From Ignavibacteriaceae bacterium (GTDB lineage Bacteria; Bacteroidota; Ignavibacteria; Ignavibacteriales; Ignavibacteriaceae), in NCBI GenBank assembly GCA_031292455.1, contig JARLHC010000155.1, forward strand, positions 1-64,000: DNA of 64,000 nt, written 5' to 3'. Below, one piece after another: positions 56,923-64,000 of this stretch. How positions within the stretch are numbered: position 1 is the first letter of the stretch; each line of letters opens with the position of its first letter. Position numbers and translations under genes: made by a program. The notes beneath the pieces are model-generated. The model saw nothing but the letters and a program-made list of their open reading frames with translations, did no database searches and was not told the DNA's origin.

Positions 56923-57477
56923 CTAAACTTCCATTATTTCTATTTCTTTATGTTTAAGAATTTCATCTACTGTTTTTATATGTTCATCTGTGAATTTCTG
57001 GATTCTGGACTCACCTTCTTTAAGCTGGTCTTCAGAAATTTTCTTTTCCTTTTCTTCTCTTTTAAGATGATCGTTTGAGTCTCTTCTGATATTTCGAATA
57101 GCAATCTTTGTTTCTTCGCCAAATTTTTTAATTACCTTTACAAAATCTCTTCTTCTTTCCTCAGTTAATGGAGGAACAGGTATTTTAAGATTAGTTCCAT
57201 CGCTCATAGGGTTAAATCCAATATTAGCTTCCAGGATAGCTTTTTCAATATGAGAAATGATTGACTTATCCCAAGGTGTGATAGCAAGGGTATGGACATC
57301 GAGGACAGAGACATTACCAACCTGAGCTAATGGTGTCAGGGTGCCATAATAATCGACCTTAATTCCATCCAGGAGAGCTGTAGTTGCCTTTCCGGTCCGA
57401 ACCTTGGCCAGTTCATGCCTCAATGCATCCAAAGACTTATTCATCCTTGTGCTTGCATCTTTAATAATTTGTTCCAT
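56923..57477 (-). CDS. frr: Ribosome recycling factor
   Basis: 184 residues with the three-helix bundle and beta domain of RRF: LRTGKA-like VRTGKATTALLDGI, VDYYGTLTPLAQVGNV, PLTEERRRDFVK and NIRRDSND. Splits the post-termination ribosome together with EF-G. Last gene of the translation block, 61 nt after pyrH. Confidence 0.97.
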   Translation of the reverse strand: MEQIIKDASTRMNKSLDALRHELAKVRTGKATTALLDGIKVDYYGTLTPLAQVGNVSVLDVHTLAITPWDKSIISHIEKAILEANIGFNPMSDGTNLKIPVPPLTEERRRDFVKVIKKFGEETKIAIRNIRRDSNDHLKREEKEKKISEDQLKEGESRIQKFTDEHIKTVDEILKHKEIEIMEV

Positions 57478-57538
57478 AAAAACCTCAAACAGTGAAACTA
57501 AAAGTAAATACTTAATAATTAAATTTCAAAATCAGAAT

Positions 57539-58252
57539 TTATTTAATAACGGTACCGATATTTTCGCCATAAACAAGCTTTAACAAATTATCAGGTTCAT
57601 TCATATTAAAAACAACCATTGGCAGTTTATTTTCCTGGCATAAGCTGACAGCGGTCAAATCCATAACGCGCAAATTTTTCTTCAATACATCCAGATAGGA
57701 GATTGATTCAAATCTGGAAGCATCAGGATTCTTTTCCGGATCGGAATCAAATACACCGTCAACTCTTGTTCCCTTAACGATAACATTAGCTTCAATCTCG
57801 ACAGCTCTTAAAGAGGCGGCTGTATCAGTACTGAAATATGGATGTCCGGTTCCCGCACCGAAAATTACAACCCGACCTTTTTCAAAGTGTCTCATAGCCC
57901 TTCTTCTGATATAGGGTTCGGCAACTTCATTCATTTGAATGGAACTCATCAGGCGGGAATCAGTACCTGTATGTTCAACCGCATTTTGTAACGCCAACGA
58001 GTTAATCATAGTAGCGAGCATTCCCATCTGGTCTCCGGTAACACGGTCTATCCCTTGCTCTTCCGCATTCAGTCCTCTGTATATATTTCCTCCGCCGATT
58101 ACAATTCCCAACTCCACGCCTGCATCATGAACTTTTTTAATTTCTTCAGCATAGAAATCCAGCACCTTCGGATCAATTCCATACTTAACACTTCCAAGAA
58201 GGGATTCCCCACTGAGTTTCAGGAGGACTCTTTTATAGCGTATTTTACTCAT
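57539..58252 (-). CDS. pyrH: Uridylate kinase
   Basis: 237 residues of the bacterial hexameric UMP kinase: [38 protein letters not shown] and [13 protein letters not shown]. Makes UDP from UMP. Located between tsf and frr, its usual place. Confidence 0.97.
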   Translation of the reverse strand: MSKIRYKRVLLKLSGESLLGSVKYGIDPKVLDFYAEEIKKVHDAGVELGIVIGGGNIYRGLNAEEQGIDRVTGDQMGMLATMINSLALQNAVEHTGTDSRLMSSIQMNEVAEPYIRRRAMRHFEKGRVVIFGAGTGHPYFSTDTAASLRAVEIEANVIVKGTRVDGVFDSDPEKNPDASRFESISYLDVLKKNLRVMDLTAVSLCQENKLPMVVFNMNEPDNLLKLVYGENIGTVIK

Positions 58253-58315
58253 TTTAATCCTGTAATTATTGACATTATCATCCTAGCACAGTTCCACATT
58301 ATAAATATAAAAAAA

Positions 58316-58340
58316 AAGGTCTTAAAACATTTAAGACCTT
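58316..58340 (-). terminator. Terminator between tsf and pyrH
   Basis: Perfect 10-bp stem AAGGTCTTAA / TTAAGACCTT with a 5-nt loop. The flanking A-run (from about 58308) is a T-tract on the minus strand. It should end rpsB-tsf transcripts, at least partly, before pyrH. Confidence 0.85.
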
Positions 58341-58356
58341 TTCAATTTAGTAATAA

Positions 58357-59214
58357 CTATTTTTTTTCATCCCCCAGATGGAATCTGCGGAACAGGACAA
58401 TTTTTGCATTGCTTCCATATTTGGAGTTAAACTCCTTAAGCAAATCATTAACTGTTTTGGTGTTATCTTTAATAAATGCCTGTTCGACCAGACAATTTTC
58501 CTGATAAAACTTATTAAGTTTACCTGTGGCAATTTTTTCCAATATAGCTTCAGGTTTCCCTTCCTTCCGGGCAATCTCTTTATAAATATCGATTTCTTTT
58601 TCAATCAAATCCTTGGGTACTTCATCTTGGTATACGCAGAGAGGTTTCATAGCAGCTACCTGCATAGCGATATCTTTTCCTATCTCGGCCAATTCATCCA
58701 GTCCAACAGTTGTACCTTCAAACTTAACAAGTACTCCTAATTTAGAACCTAAATGGACATATCCGACAACAACACCTTCTGAAACTTTTTCGATTGCAAA
58801 GCGGGATATTTCGATCTTTTCACCGACTTTTCCCATTACATCATTTACCAAGTTTTTCAACGAAAGGTTATTAGCAAGGAGTTCGTCTTTATTTCCCGGT
58901 AGTTGTGAAAAAACAGTCTGTGCAACAGAATCGGCAAGTTTAATAAAATCATCACTTTTAGCTACGAAATCAGTTTCACAATTGATTTCAGCAATGACAC
59001 CCATTTTCCTATCTTCAGATATTTTTATTACGACTAAACCTTCATTAGCTGATTTCTCAGCGCGTTTGGCTGCCACAGCAGCACCTTTTTTTCTAAGAAT
59101 ATCGATGGCTTTTTCAAAGTTACCCTCAGCTTCAGTAAGGGCTTTCTTGCAATCCATCATACCTGCGCCGGTTTTCTGTCTTAATTCATTTACTTGTGAA
59201 GCAGTAATCTGCAT
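58357..59214 (-). CDS. tsf: Translation elongation factor Ts
   Basis: 285 residues with the N-terminal UBA-like module (VNELRQKTGAGMMDCKKALTE) and the EF-Tu-contact region (ETDFVAKSDDF). Nucleotide exchange factor for EF-Tu. Two nt separate it from rpsB, and AAGGAA precedes the ATG. Confidence 0.97.
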   Translation of the reverse strand: MQITASQVNELRQKTGAGMMDCKKALTEAEGNFEKAIDILRKKGAAVAAKRAEKSANEGLVVIKISEDRKMGVIAEINCETDFVAKSDDFIKLADSVAQTVFSQLPGNKDELLANNLSLKNLVNDVMGKVGEKIEISRFAIEKVSEGVVVGYVHLGSKLGVLVKFEGTTVGLDELAEIGKDIAMQVAAMKPLCVYQDEVPKDLIEKEIDIYKEIARKEGKPEAILEKIATGKLNKFYQENCLVEQAFIKDNTKTVNDLLKEFNSKYGSNAKIVLFRRFHLGDEKK

Positions 59215-59216
59215 AT

Positions 59217-60005
59217 TTAATTCCTTTTGTTATTTGGAGAAGCAGGGGTTTCAGTATTTTCAGCTTCTCTTTCTTTTGTAACTCTTTCATCTTCTGCAGC
59301 TTCTTCAGCTTTCATTTCTTTTGCTTTTGAGCTTCCCTCTATTACTGAATCAGCCATAGTTTTAACAATCATTTCAATTGTTTTTACAGCATCATCATTT
59401 GCGGGAACGAGATAATCCACCTGGTCCGGATCACAGTTTGTATCAACAATAGCAAACACAGGAATATTCAATCTCTGAGCTTCCTTAATTGCAATAGATT
59501 CTTTTTTAATATCGACAACAAACATTGCTCCCGGGATTCTTGACATAGTTTCAATGCCTTCAAGGACTTTTTTGAGCTTATCTTTTTCTCTAGTCAGGAA
59601 GAGTCGTTCTTTTTTAGTGATCTTCTCAAAGGTTCCGTCTATTTCTTGTTTTTCAATATTGTTCAGACGTTTAATGCTTTTTCTGATAGTAGAGAAATTA
59701 GTAAGCATTCCTCCCAACCATCTTTCACTAACCCAGTTAGATTCGCATCTTCTGGCTTCCTGTTCAATAACGTTCTTAGCTTGTTTTTTAGTACCTACAA
59801 AAAGGACCTTTTTGCCTTCAGATGCCATTTTAGAAAGATTATCGGCAGCATCAACAAGGAGAGTCTGGGTTTTTTTAAGATCAATTATATGGATCCCGTT
59901 TTTTTCCATAAAGATATATGGTTTCATTTTAGGATTCCAACGGCGGGTCAAATGACCGAAGTGAGCGCCAGCTTCAATAAGCTGGGTTATATCAGGTTTT
60001 TTCAT
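59217..60005 (-). CDS. rpsB: 30S ribosomal protein S2
   Basis: 262 residues with [39 protein letters not shown] and VDTNCDP. The C-terminal extension is Glu/Ala-rich. CAGGAG precedes the ATG. Confidence 0.98.
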   Translation of the reverse strand: MKKPDITQLIEAGAHFGHLTRRWNPKMKPYIFMEKNGIHIIDLKKTQTLLVDAADNLSKMASEGKKVLFVGTKKQAKNVIEQEARRCESNWVSERWLGGMLTNFSTIRKSIKRLNNIEKQEIDGTFEKITKKERLFLTREKDKLKKVLEGIETMSRIPGAMFVVDIKKESIAIKEAQRLNIPVFAIVDTNCDPDQVDYLVPANDDAVKTIEMIVKTMADSVIEGSSKAKEMKAEEAAEDERVTKEREAENTETPASPNNKRN

Positions 60006-60114
60006 ATTTTACTCCTGTTTAACTTCTATCTCCTTCAACTTTACCTACAATCCAAAATTAGGACACAGGCGGTAAATCAGGAGATATGAATTATAGTTTA
60101 TTAAGTTGATTAAA

Positions 60115-60501
60115 TTATCTTTTAGAGAACTGAAATCTTTTTCTTGCTTTAGGCTGACCGTACTTCTTACGTTCGACCATTCTAGGATCTCTTGTTAAGA
60201 ACCCTTCAATTTTAAGAGCGGGTCTATAATCAGGATTTATAGAAATTAATGCTCTTGCAATACCTAAGCGGACAGCTTGAGCCTGTCCAGTAATACCGCC
60301 GCCATTAACTTTTACGAGAACGTCATACTGGCCTAAAGTATTTGTTACTTTAAACGGATTATTAATATCTTCTCTGCTAAGCAGTTGTGGGAAAACTCTT
60401 TCAATTTCCTTATCATTAACAGTAATTTTGCCATTACCGTTTCTCAAAATAACTCTTGCTACTGAGGTCTTTCTTCTTCCTATAAAAATCTGATCTGCCA
60501 T
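60115..60501 (-). CDS. rpsI: 30S ribosomal protein S9
   Basis: 128 residues ending in RKRFQFSKR, the conserved tail that reaches the decoding centre, with [10 protein letters not shown] at the start. Its ATG shares a base with the rplM stop (TAATG), so it is translationally coupled. Confidence 0.98.
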   Translation of the reverse strand: MADQIFIGRRKTSVARVILRNGNGKITVNDKEIERVFPQLLSREDINNPFKVTNTLGQYDVLVKVNGGGITGQAQAVRLGIARALISINPDYRPALKIEGFLTRDPRMVERKKYGQPKARKRFQFSKR

Positions 60502-60950
60502 TATTTCTCCGATAAACTAATTAATTCTGGTTTCTGAGCTGCATGTGGATGAGTGCTTCCGGCATAGACTTTTAATTTCTTTTTTAGTTGTCTGCCTAAT
60601 CTTGTTTTAGGGAGCATTCCATAAACTGCATTTTCTACAATAAATTCAGGTTTTGAAGACTTTACGACAGTGATGTTTTTAGTCTTAAGTCCGCCCGGAT
60701 ATCCTGAATGATGGACGTAATTTTTATAAATTTCTCTTTTTCCAGTAAGCTTAACCAGTTCAGCATTTATAACAACTACAAAATCGCCAGTATCTGCATT
60801 AGGGGTAAACTCAGGTTTATTTTTCCCTCGTATCATATTTGCAATCTGTGTTGCTAATCTGCCCAGGACCTGATCCTTTGCATCTACTACATACCATTTT
60901 TGATCAGCTTCTTCAGTACTGACAAAATGTGTCATTTTTTCTTGTTTCAC
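60501..60950 (-). CDS. rplM: 50S ribosomal protein L13
   Basis: 149 residues with [16 protein letters not shown] and the SGYPGGLK motif. The GTG at 60950 is 8 nt from GGAGG and is preferred over the ATG five codons further in (60935), whose spacing would be too long. Confidence 0.97.
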   Translation of the reverse strand: MKQEKMTHFVSTEEADQKWYVVDAKDQVLGRLATQIANMIRGKNKPEFTPNADTGDFVVVINAELVKLTGKREIYKNYVHHSGYPGGLKTKNITVVKSSKPEFIVENAVYGMLPKTRLGRQLKKKLKVYAGSTHPHAAQKPELISLSEK

Positions 60951-61054
60951 GCTATTTTCCTCCGAGCCTTATCATTTGCTAATAAAGACCAGAAATTTAA
61001 GTTTAAAGTGGTAAAATGTCAAGAAATTTTGGCATTTATTCTCTCCAATATAAT

Positions 61055-61837
61055 CTAAAAAAAGGACTTCCCGAAATTAAATGATTTAATCATTGCAAAA
61101 AATATTGGTTGAAAGGCCATAAAAGTATCCTTTCCGTTCATAATCAGTTTTATACTAAAATCCTGATCAGTATCTGTTCTGATATAAAAAATCTGTGATA
61201 CCTGTCCTTCCAATTCTTCAGGGTCATTATAGTAAGCCATTGAGTTTCTTAGTTTCGTATTGAATTTATACCTGGACGGATTAAAAAGATATTTTTCTTT
61301 AACCTCAAGGAATATATATGGCGGGGGATTAAAAATTCCATTATTAACCCAGAAAGTGACTCCATCAAGCTTATTATCTTTATCCTGGTCAATAAATGTC
61401 CAGCCTAAAGGATATTTAATTTTAACATTAAGAGTTTTTTCAGAGTAGACTTGTATCAAACCCGAGGTATCGTTTCCTGATCCTGCAAAATTGTAATAGC
61501 CAGAGGGAGATAAAGTATCAATATAGGGACTATTCAATGTTACGGCCTTTGGAGAGCTATCAAGTTCTTTTTCAGAACCATTAGAAATTGCCGTTTTCTT
61601 CAGAATTGTTTTCTCAGGTTCAGGTTTAACCGGTTCACTTTTAAATATTTCTTCAGCTTTCGAAACTAAGTTTCCTCCCTGTGAGAGTTGAACTTCTACA
61701 TTTTTTCCCAGGTAGGCATTCTCTCCTTTATTCAGATATAAAAAACATATTATAAAAAGAGTAATGTGGAAAAACAGCGATACAGAATAGCTGAAAAAGC
61801 CATAATCCCTAATATTTAATTTTAAGTTTTGATCCAT
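61055..61837 (-). CDS. Membrane-anchored protein with TonB-like N-terminus and PsbP-like domain
   Basis: 260 residues from the ATG at 61837. A TTG 14 codons upstream (61879) is possible but weaker. One helix at about residues 15-34 is followed by a Lys/Pro/Glu-rich linker with a TonB-like look. The C-terminal domain ([11 protein letters not shown] ending in [10 protein letters not shown]) matches the PsbP-like fold pattern. Function unknown. Upstream neighbour of the ribosomal block but oriented with it. Confidence 0.65.
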   Translation of the reverse strand: MDQNLKLNIRDYGFFSYSVSLFFHITLFIICFLYLNKGENAYLGKNVEVQLSQGGNLVSKAEEIFKSEPVKPEPEKTILKKTAISNGSEKELDSSPKAVTLNSPYIDTLSPSGYYNFAGSGNDTSGLIQVYSEKTLNVKIKYPLGWTFIDQDKDNKLDGVTFWVNNGIFNPPPYIFLEVKEKYLFNPSRYKFNTKLRNSMAYYNDPEELEGQVSQIFYIRTDTDQDFSIKLIMNGKDTFMAFQPIFFAMIKSFNFGKSFF

Positions 61838-61931
61838 TCTTACTATTATTTTTCTAATTCTCTTTGAAGCCCTATTCAAAATTAGTAATTTTCAAATCTA
61901 TAATTTCGCAAATTATCAAAGGTCAATAAAA

Positions 61932-62969
61932 ATGAAGTATTTAGTAACTGGAGGAGCTGGATTCCTCGGGATAAATATAGTCCGATATTTACACTTACGC
62001 GGACATGAAATAGTTTCTCTTGATCTTGCGGATTTTGATTATCCGGATATGTCAGATAAAGTAAAAATAATAAAAGGGGACATAAGGGACCCAAAAGCAG
62101 TGGCTGATGCAATGACAGGAGCAGACATAGTAATTCATACTGCAGCCGCTCTTCCTTTATATAAGCCTGAAGAAATTTTCTCTACAGATATAGCAGGAAC
62201 AAAGTTATTACTCGAAGCTGCTGAACGGAATAAAGTTAAGAGGTTTATTCACATATCATCTACTGCGGTGTACGGGATCCCGGATCATCATCCGTTACTT
62301 GAAAATGATAAACTGGATGGTGTAGGACCATATGGTAAGGCCAAAATAGAGGCAGAAGAAGAATGCCTGAAATTCAGAAACAAAGGAATGTGCGTTCCGA
62401 TTCTTCGCCCGAAATCATTTATAGGACCCGAACGATTGGGAGTATTTGCGTTATTTTATGACTGGGCAAAAGATGGTCATGGATTTCCAATGATAGGTAA
62501 TGGAAAAAACAAGTATCAGCTTTTAGATGTTGAAGATCTTTGTGATTCGATATATCTTTGTGCCACTCTTGATGAAAAGAAAGTTAATGATACATTTAAT
62601 ATCGGTGCAAAAGAGTTTACAACTATGAAGGAGGATTACCAGGCTGTTCTTGATTATGCAAAACATGGCAAGAAGATAATAGGTCTTCCTGAAAAGCCGA
62701 TTATATTAACACTTAAAATACTTGAAGCATTAAAGCTTTCCCCTTTATATAAATGGGTTTATGAAACAGCTTCAAAAGATTCTTTTGTTTCAATAGAGAA
62801 GGCAGAAAAGGTACTTGGTTATAAGCCAAAATATTCGAATAAAGATGCTTTGGTGCGAAATTACAAATGGTACCTTGAGCACCTGAATGATTTTGAAAAT
62901 AAAAGCGGCGTTTCTCACCGTGTACCCTGGAAACAAGGGATTCTTAAACTGGCTAAAATATTTTTCTAA
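61932..62969 (+). CDS. NAD-dependent epimerase/dehydratase (extended SDR)
   Basis: 345 residues with the Rossmann [12 protein letters not shown], the catalytic YGKAK (YxxxK) and the Ser in HISSTAVYG. Extended short-chain dehydrogenase, sugar-nucleotide or 3-beta-hydroxysteroid type. The C-terminal half is unlike GalE. Substrate not assigned. Confidence 0.88.
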   Translation: MKYLVTGGAGFLGINIVRYLHLRGHEIVSLDLADFDYPDMSDKVKIIKGDIRDPKAVADAMTGADIVIHTAAALPLYKPEEIFSTDIAGTKLLLEAAERNKVKRFIHISSTAVYGIPDHHPLLENDKLDGVGPYGKAKIEAEEECLKFRNKGMCVPILRPKSFIGPERLGVFALFYDWAKDGHGFPMIGNGKNKYQLLDVEDLCDSIYLCATLDEKKVNDTFNIGAKEFTTMKEDYQAVLDYAKHGKKIIGLPEKPIILTLKILEALKLSPLYKWVYETASKDSFVSIEKAEKVLGYKPKYSNKDALVRNYKWYLEHLNDFENKSGVSHRVPWKQGILKLAKIFF

Positions 62970-63038
62970 TCCAGCCGGTTAAAAGTTTATAAATTTTGAA
63001 TTAGTTTATTTATTTGACAGAAATTGAAGGAGGTAATA

Positions 63039-64000
63039 ATGGCAAAGAAGAAAGATTATCTAAAGGATACGATAAAGCATATAGATATTAAACAGCATAA
63101 TGTAGTTTCTCTTGTAGAATCAATGGAATACATGGCATTTTCAGCCAGGGAAATAAACCGTGCGGCCAGAATTTATGATATGATGCTTAAGGATAAGGAA
63201 TGCGGCATTATTTTGACATTAGCCGGGAGTTTATTCAGTGCAGGATTAAAGAAAGTTGTATACGATTTGATTATGAATAATATGGTTGATGTTATAGTAT
63301 CAACCGGTGCTATAATGATAGACCAGGACTTTTTTGAGGCGCTTGGTTTCAAGCATTACCTGGGTACTCCATTCAGTAATGATAGTGAACTTCGCGATCT
63401 AGCCATCGACAGAATTTATGATACCTTTATAGATGAAGATGAATTAAGAATATGCGATGAGACCTGCAAAAAGATCTGTGATTCATTGGAACCCCGCCCA
63501 TATTCCTCAAGGGAATATATTTGGGAAATGGGGAGATATCTTGAAAATAATGGAGGTCCGAAAGTAGAAGATTCTGTTATATATGCAGCCTATCTAAAGA
63601 ATGTGCCAATTTTTGTTCCAGCATTCTCTGATTGTTCGGCAGGATTTGGGTTCATAGTCCACCAGACAGAAAACCCAGTCAAGCATGTATCAATCGATTC
63701 GGCAAAGGATTTTCTTGAACTGACCAAAGTTAAAATTAATTGTAAGGAAACAGGTATTTTCATGATAGGGGGGGGAGTTCCTAAAAACTTTACGCAGGAT
63801 ATAGTTGTAGCGGCAGATATACTTGAAGGGAAGGCCGACATGCATAAGTATGCGATACAGATAACTGTTGCAGATCAAAGAGACGGAGCTTTATCCGGGT
63901 CAACCTTAAAAGAAGCGAGCTCATGGGGAAAGGTAGAAACAACTTTCGAGCAAATGGTATATTGTGAGGCCACTATTGGAATGCCTTTAGTTACCGGTTA
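63039..64000 (+). CDS. Deoxyhypusine synthase family protein (3' end outside the window)
   Basis: About 320 residues are visible from the ATG at 63039, which follows GAAGGAGG. Hallmarks are NAD-binding GSLFSAGLK and VSTGA, GGGVPKNF, and the catalytic lysine in EASSWGK. Bacteria have no eIF5A, so members in bacteria probably act in polyamine metabolism, such as homospermidine synthesis. That is family knowledge, not shown here. The end is cut off by the window. Confidence 0.92.
   Translation, partial: MAKKKDYLKDTIKHIDIKQHNVVSLVESMEYMAFSAREINRAARIYDMMLKDKECGIILTLAGSLFSAGLKKVVYDLIMNNMVDVIVSTGAIMIDQDFFEALGFKHYLGTPFSNDSELRDLAIDRIYDTFIDEDELRICDETCKKICDSLEPRPYSSREYIWEMGRYLENNGGPKVEDSVIYAAYLKNVPIFVPAFSDCSAGFGFIVHQTENPVKHVSIDSAKDFLELTKVKINCKETGIFMIGGGVPKNFTQDIVVAADILEGKADMHKYAIQITVADQRDGALSGSTLKEASSWGKVETTFEQMVYCEATIGMPLVTG

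Overview
The window is AT-rich bacterial chromosome, roughly 36% G+C by eye, and densely coded on both strands. It most resembles the Ignavibacteria branch of the Bacteroidota/Chlorobi group. Two secreted proteins carry type IX secretion (T9SS) type A sorting domains. Outer-membrane beta-barrels start with carboxypeptidase-regulatory-like domains. A pyruvate:ferredoxin oxidoreductase sits beside a dihydroorotate-dehydrogenase-like protein. Signal peptides typically end in AQ or SQ. Taxonomy is inferred from gene content only.

Layout. 1-4478 (minus): DHOD-like protein and PFOR. 4724-13256 (plus): primase, a ferredoxin paired with a geranylgeranyl-reductase-family flavoprotein, a hybrid histidine kinase whose receiver has lost its usual phospho-acceptor, UDP-glucose dehydrogenase, a specialised NusG paralogue, a YhaM-like nuclease and a sirtuin. 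13272-17225: divergent MarR regulator and the sugar-phosphate operon rpiB-tal-pgi, where tal and pgi overlap out of frame at an A7 run. 17283-26436: metallo-hydrolase, glycosyltransferase, TlpA-like lipoprotein, GH13 enzyme, a two-gene membrane unit resembling the GldL/GldM ion-driven motor, and pgl-zwf. With tal, pgi and rpiB the window holds most of the pentose phosphate pathway.

26597-39743 is the accessory part. Three related small iron-sulfur proteins (66, 81 and 78 aa), two with unusual second-cluster cysteine spacing, surround an ABC exporter, a tiny coupled membrane protein and a large beta-barrel, and an XRE regulator with its own cysteines lies beside them. Next comes a second barrel with a Met/Gly-rich lipoprotein, a terminator, then an ECF sigma factor, a probable anti-sigma factor and a Spy/CpxP-like protein. 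The first block is the best candidate for an undescribed system. The GldLM-like pair is the second.

40024-44866 holds the two T9SS cargo proteins (the larger a repeat protein with degenerate Asp-box motifs) and a hypothetical protein. 44879-56593 holds ordinary metabolic and envelope genes: inositol-phosphatase family, aldo/keto reductase, M64 peptidase, class A PBP, PHP phosphoesterase, Crp/Fnr regulator, PpiD/SurA-like foldase, an outer-membrane protein and aroK-aroB. 56923-60950 (minus) is the conserved translation block rplM-rpsI-rpsB-tsf-pyrH-frr with two clear intrinsic terminators. The window closes with a PsbP-like anchored protein, an NAD-dependent epimerase and a deoxyhypusine-synthase-family gene running off the end. 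I found no rRNA, tRNA, CRISPR array or intact insertion sequence.
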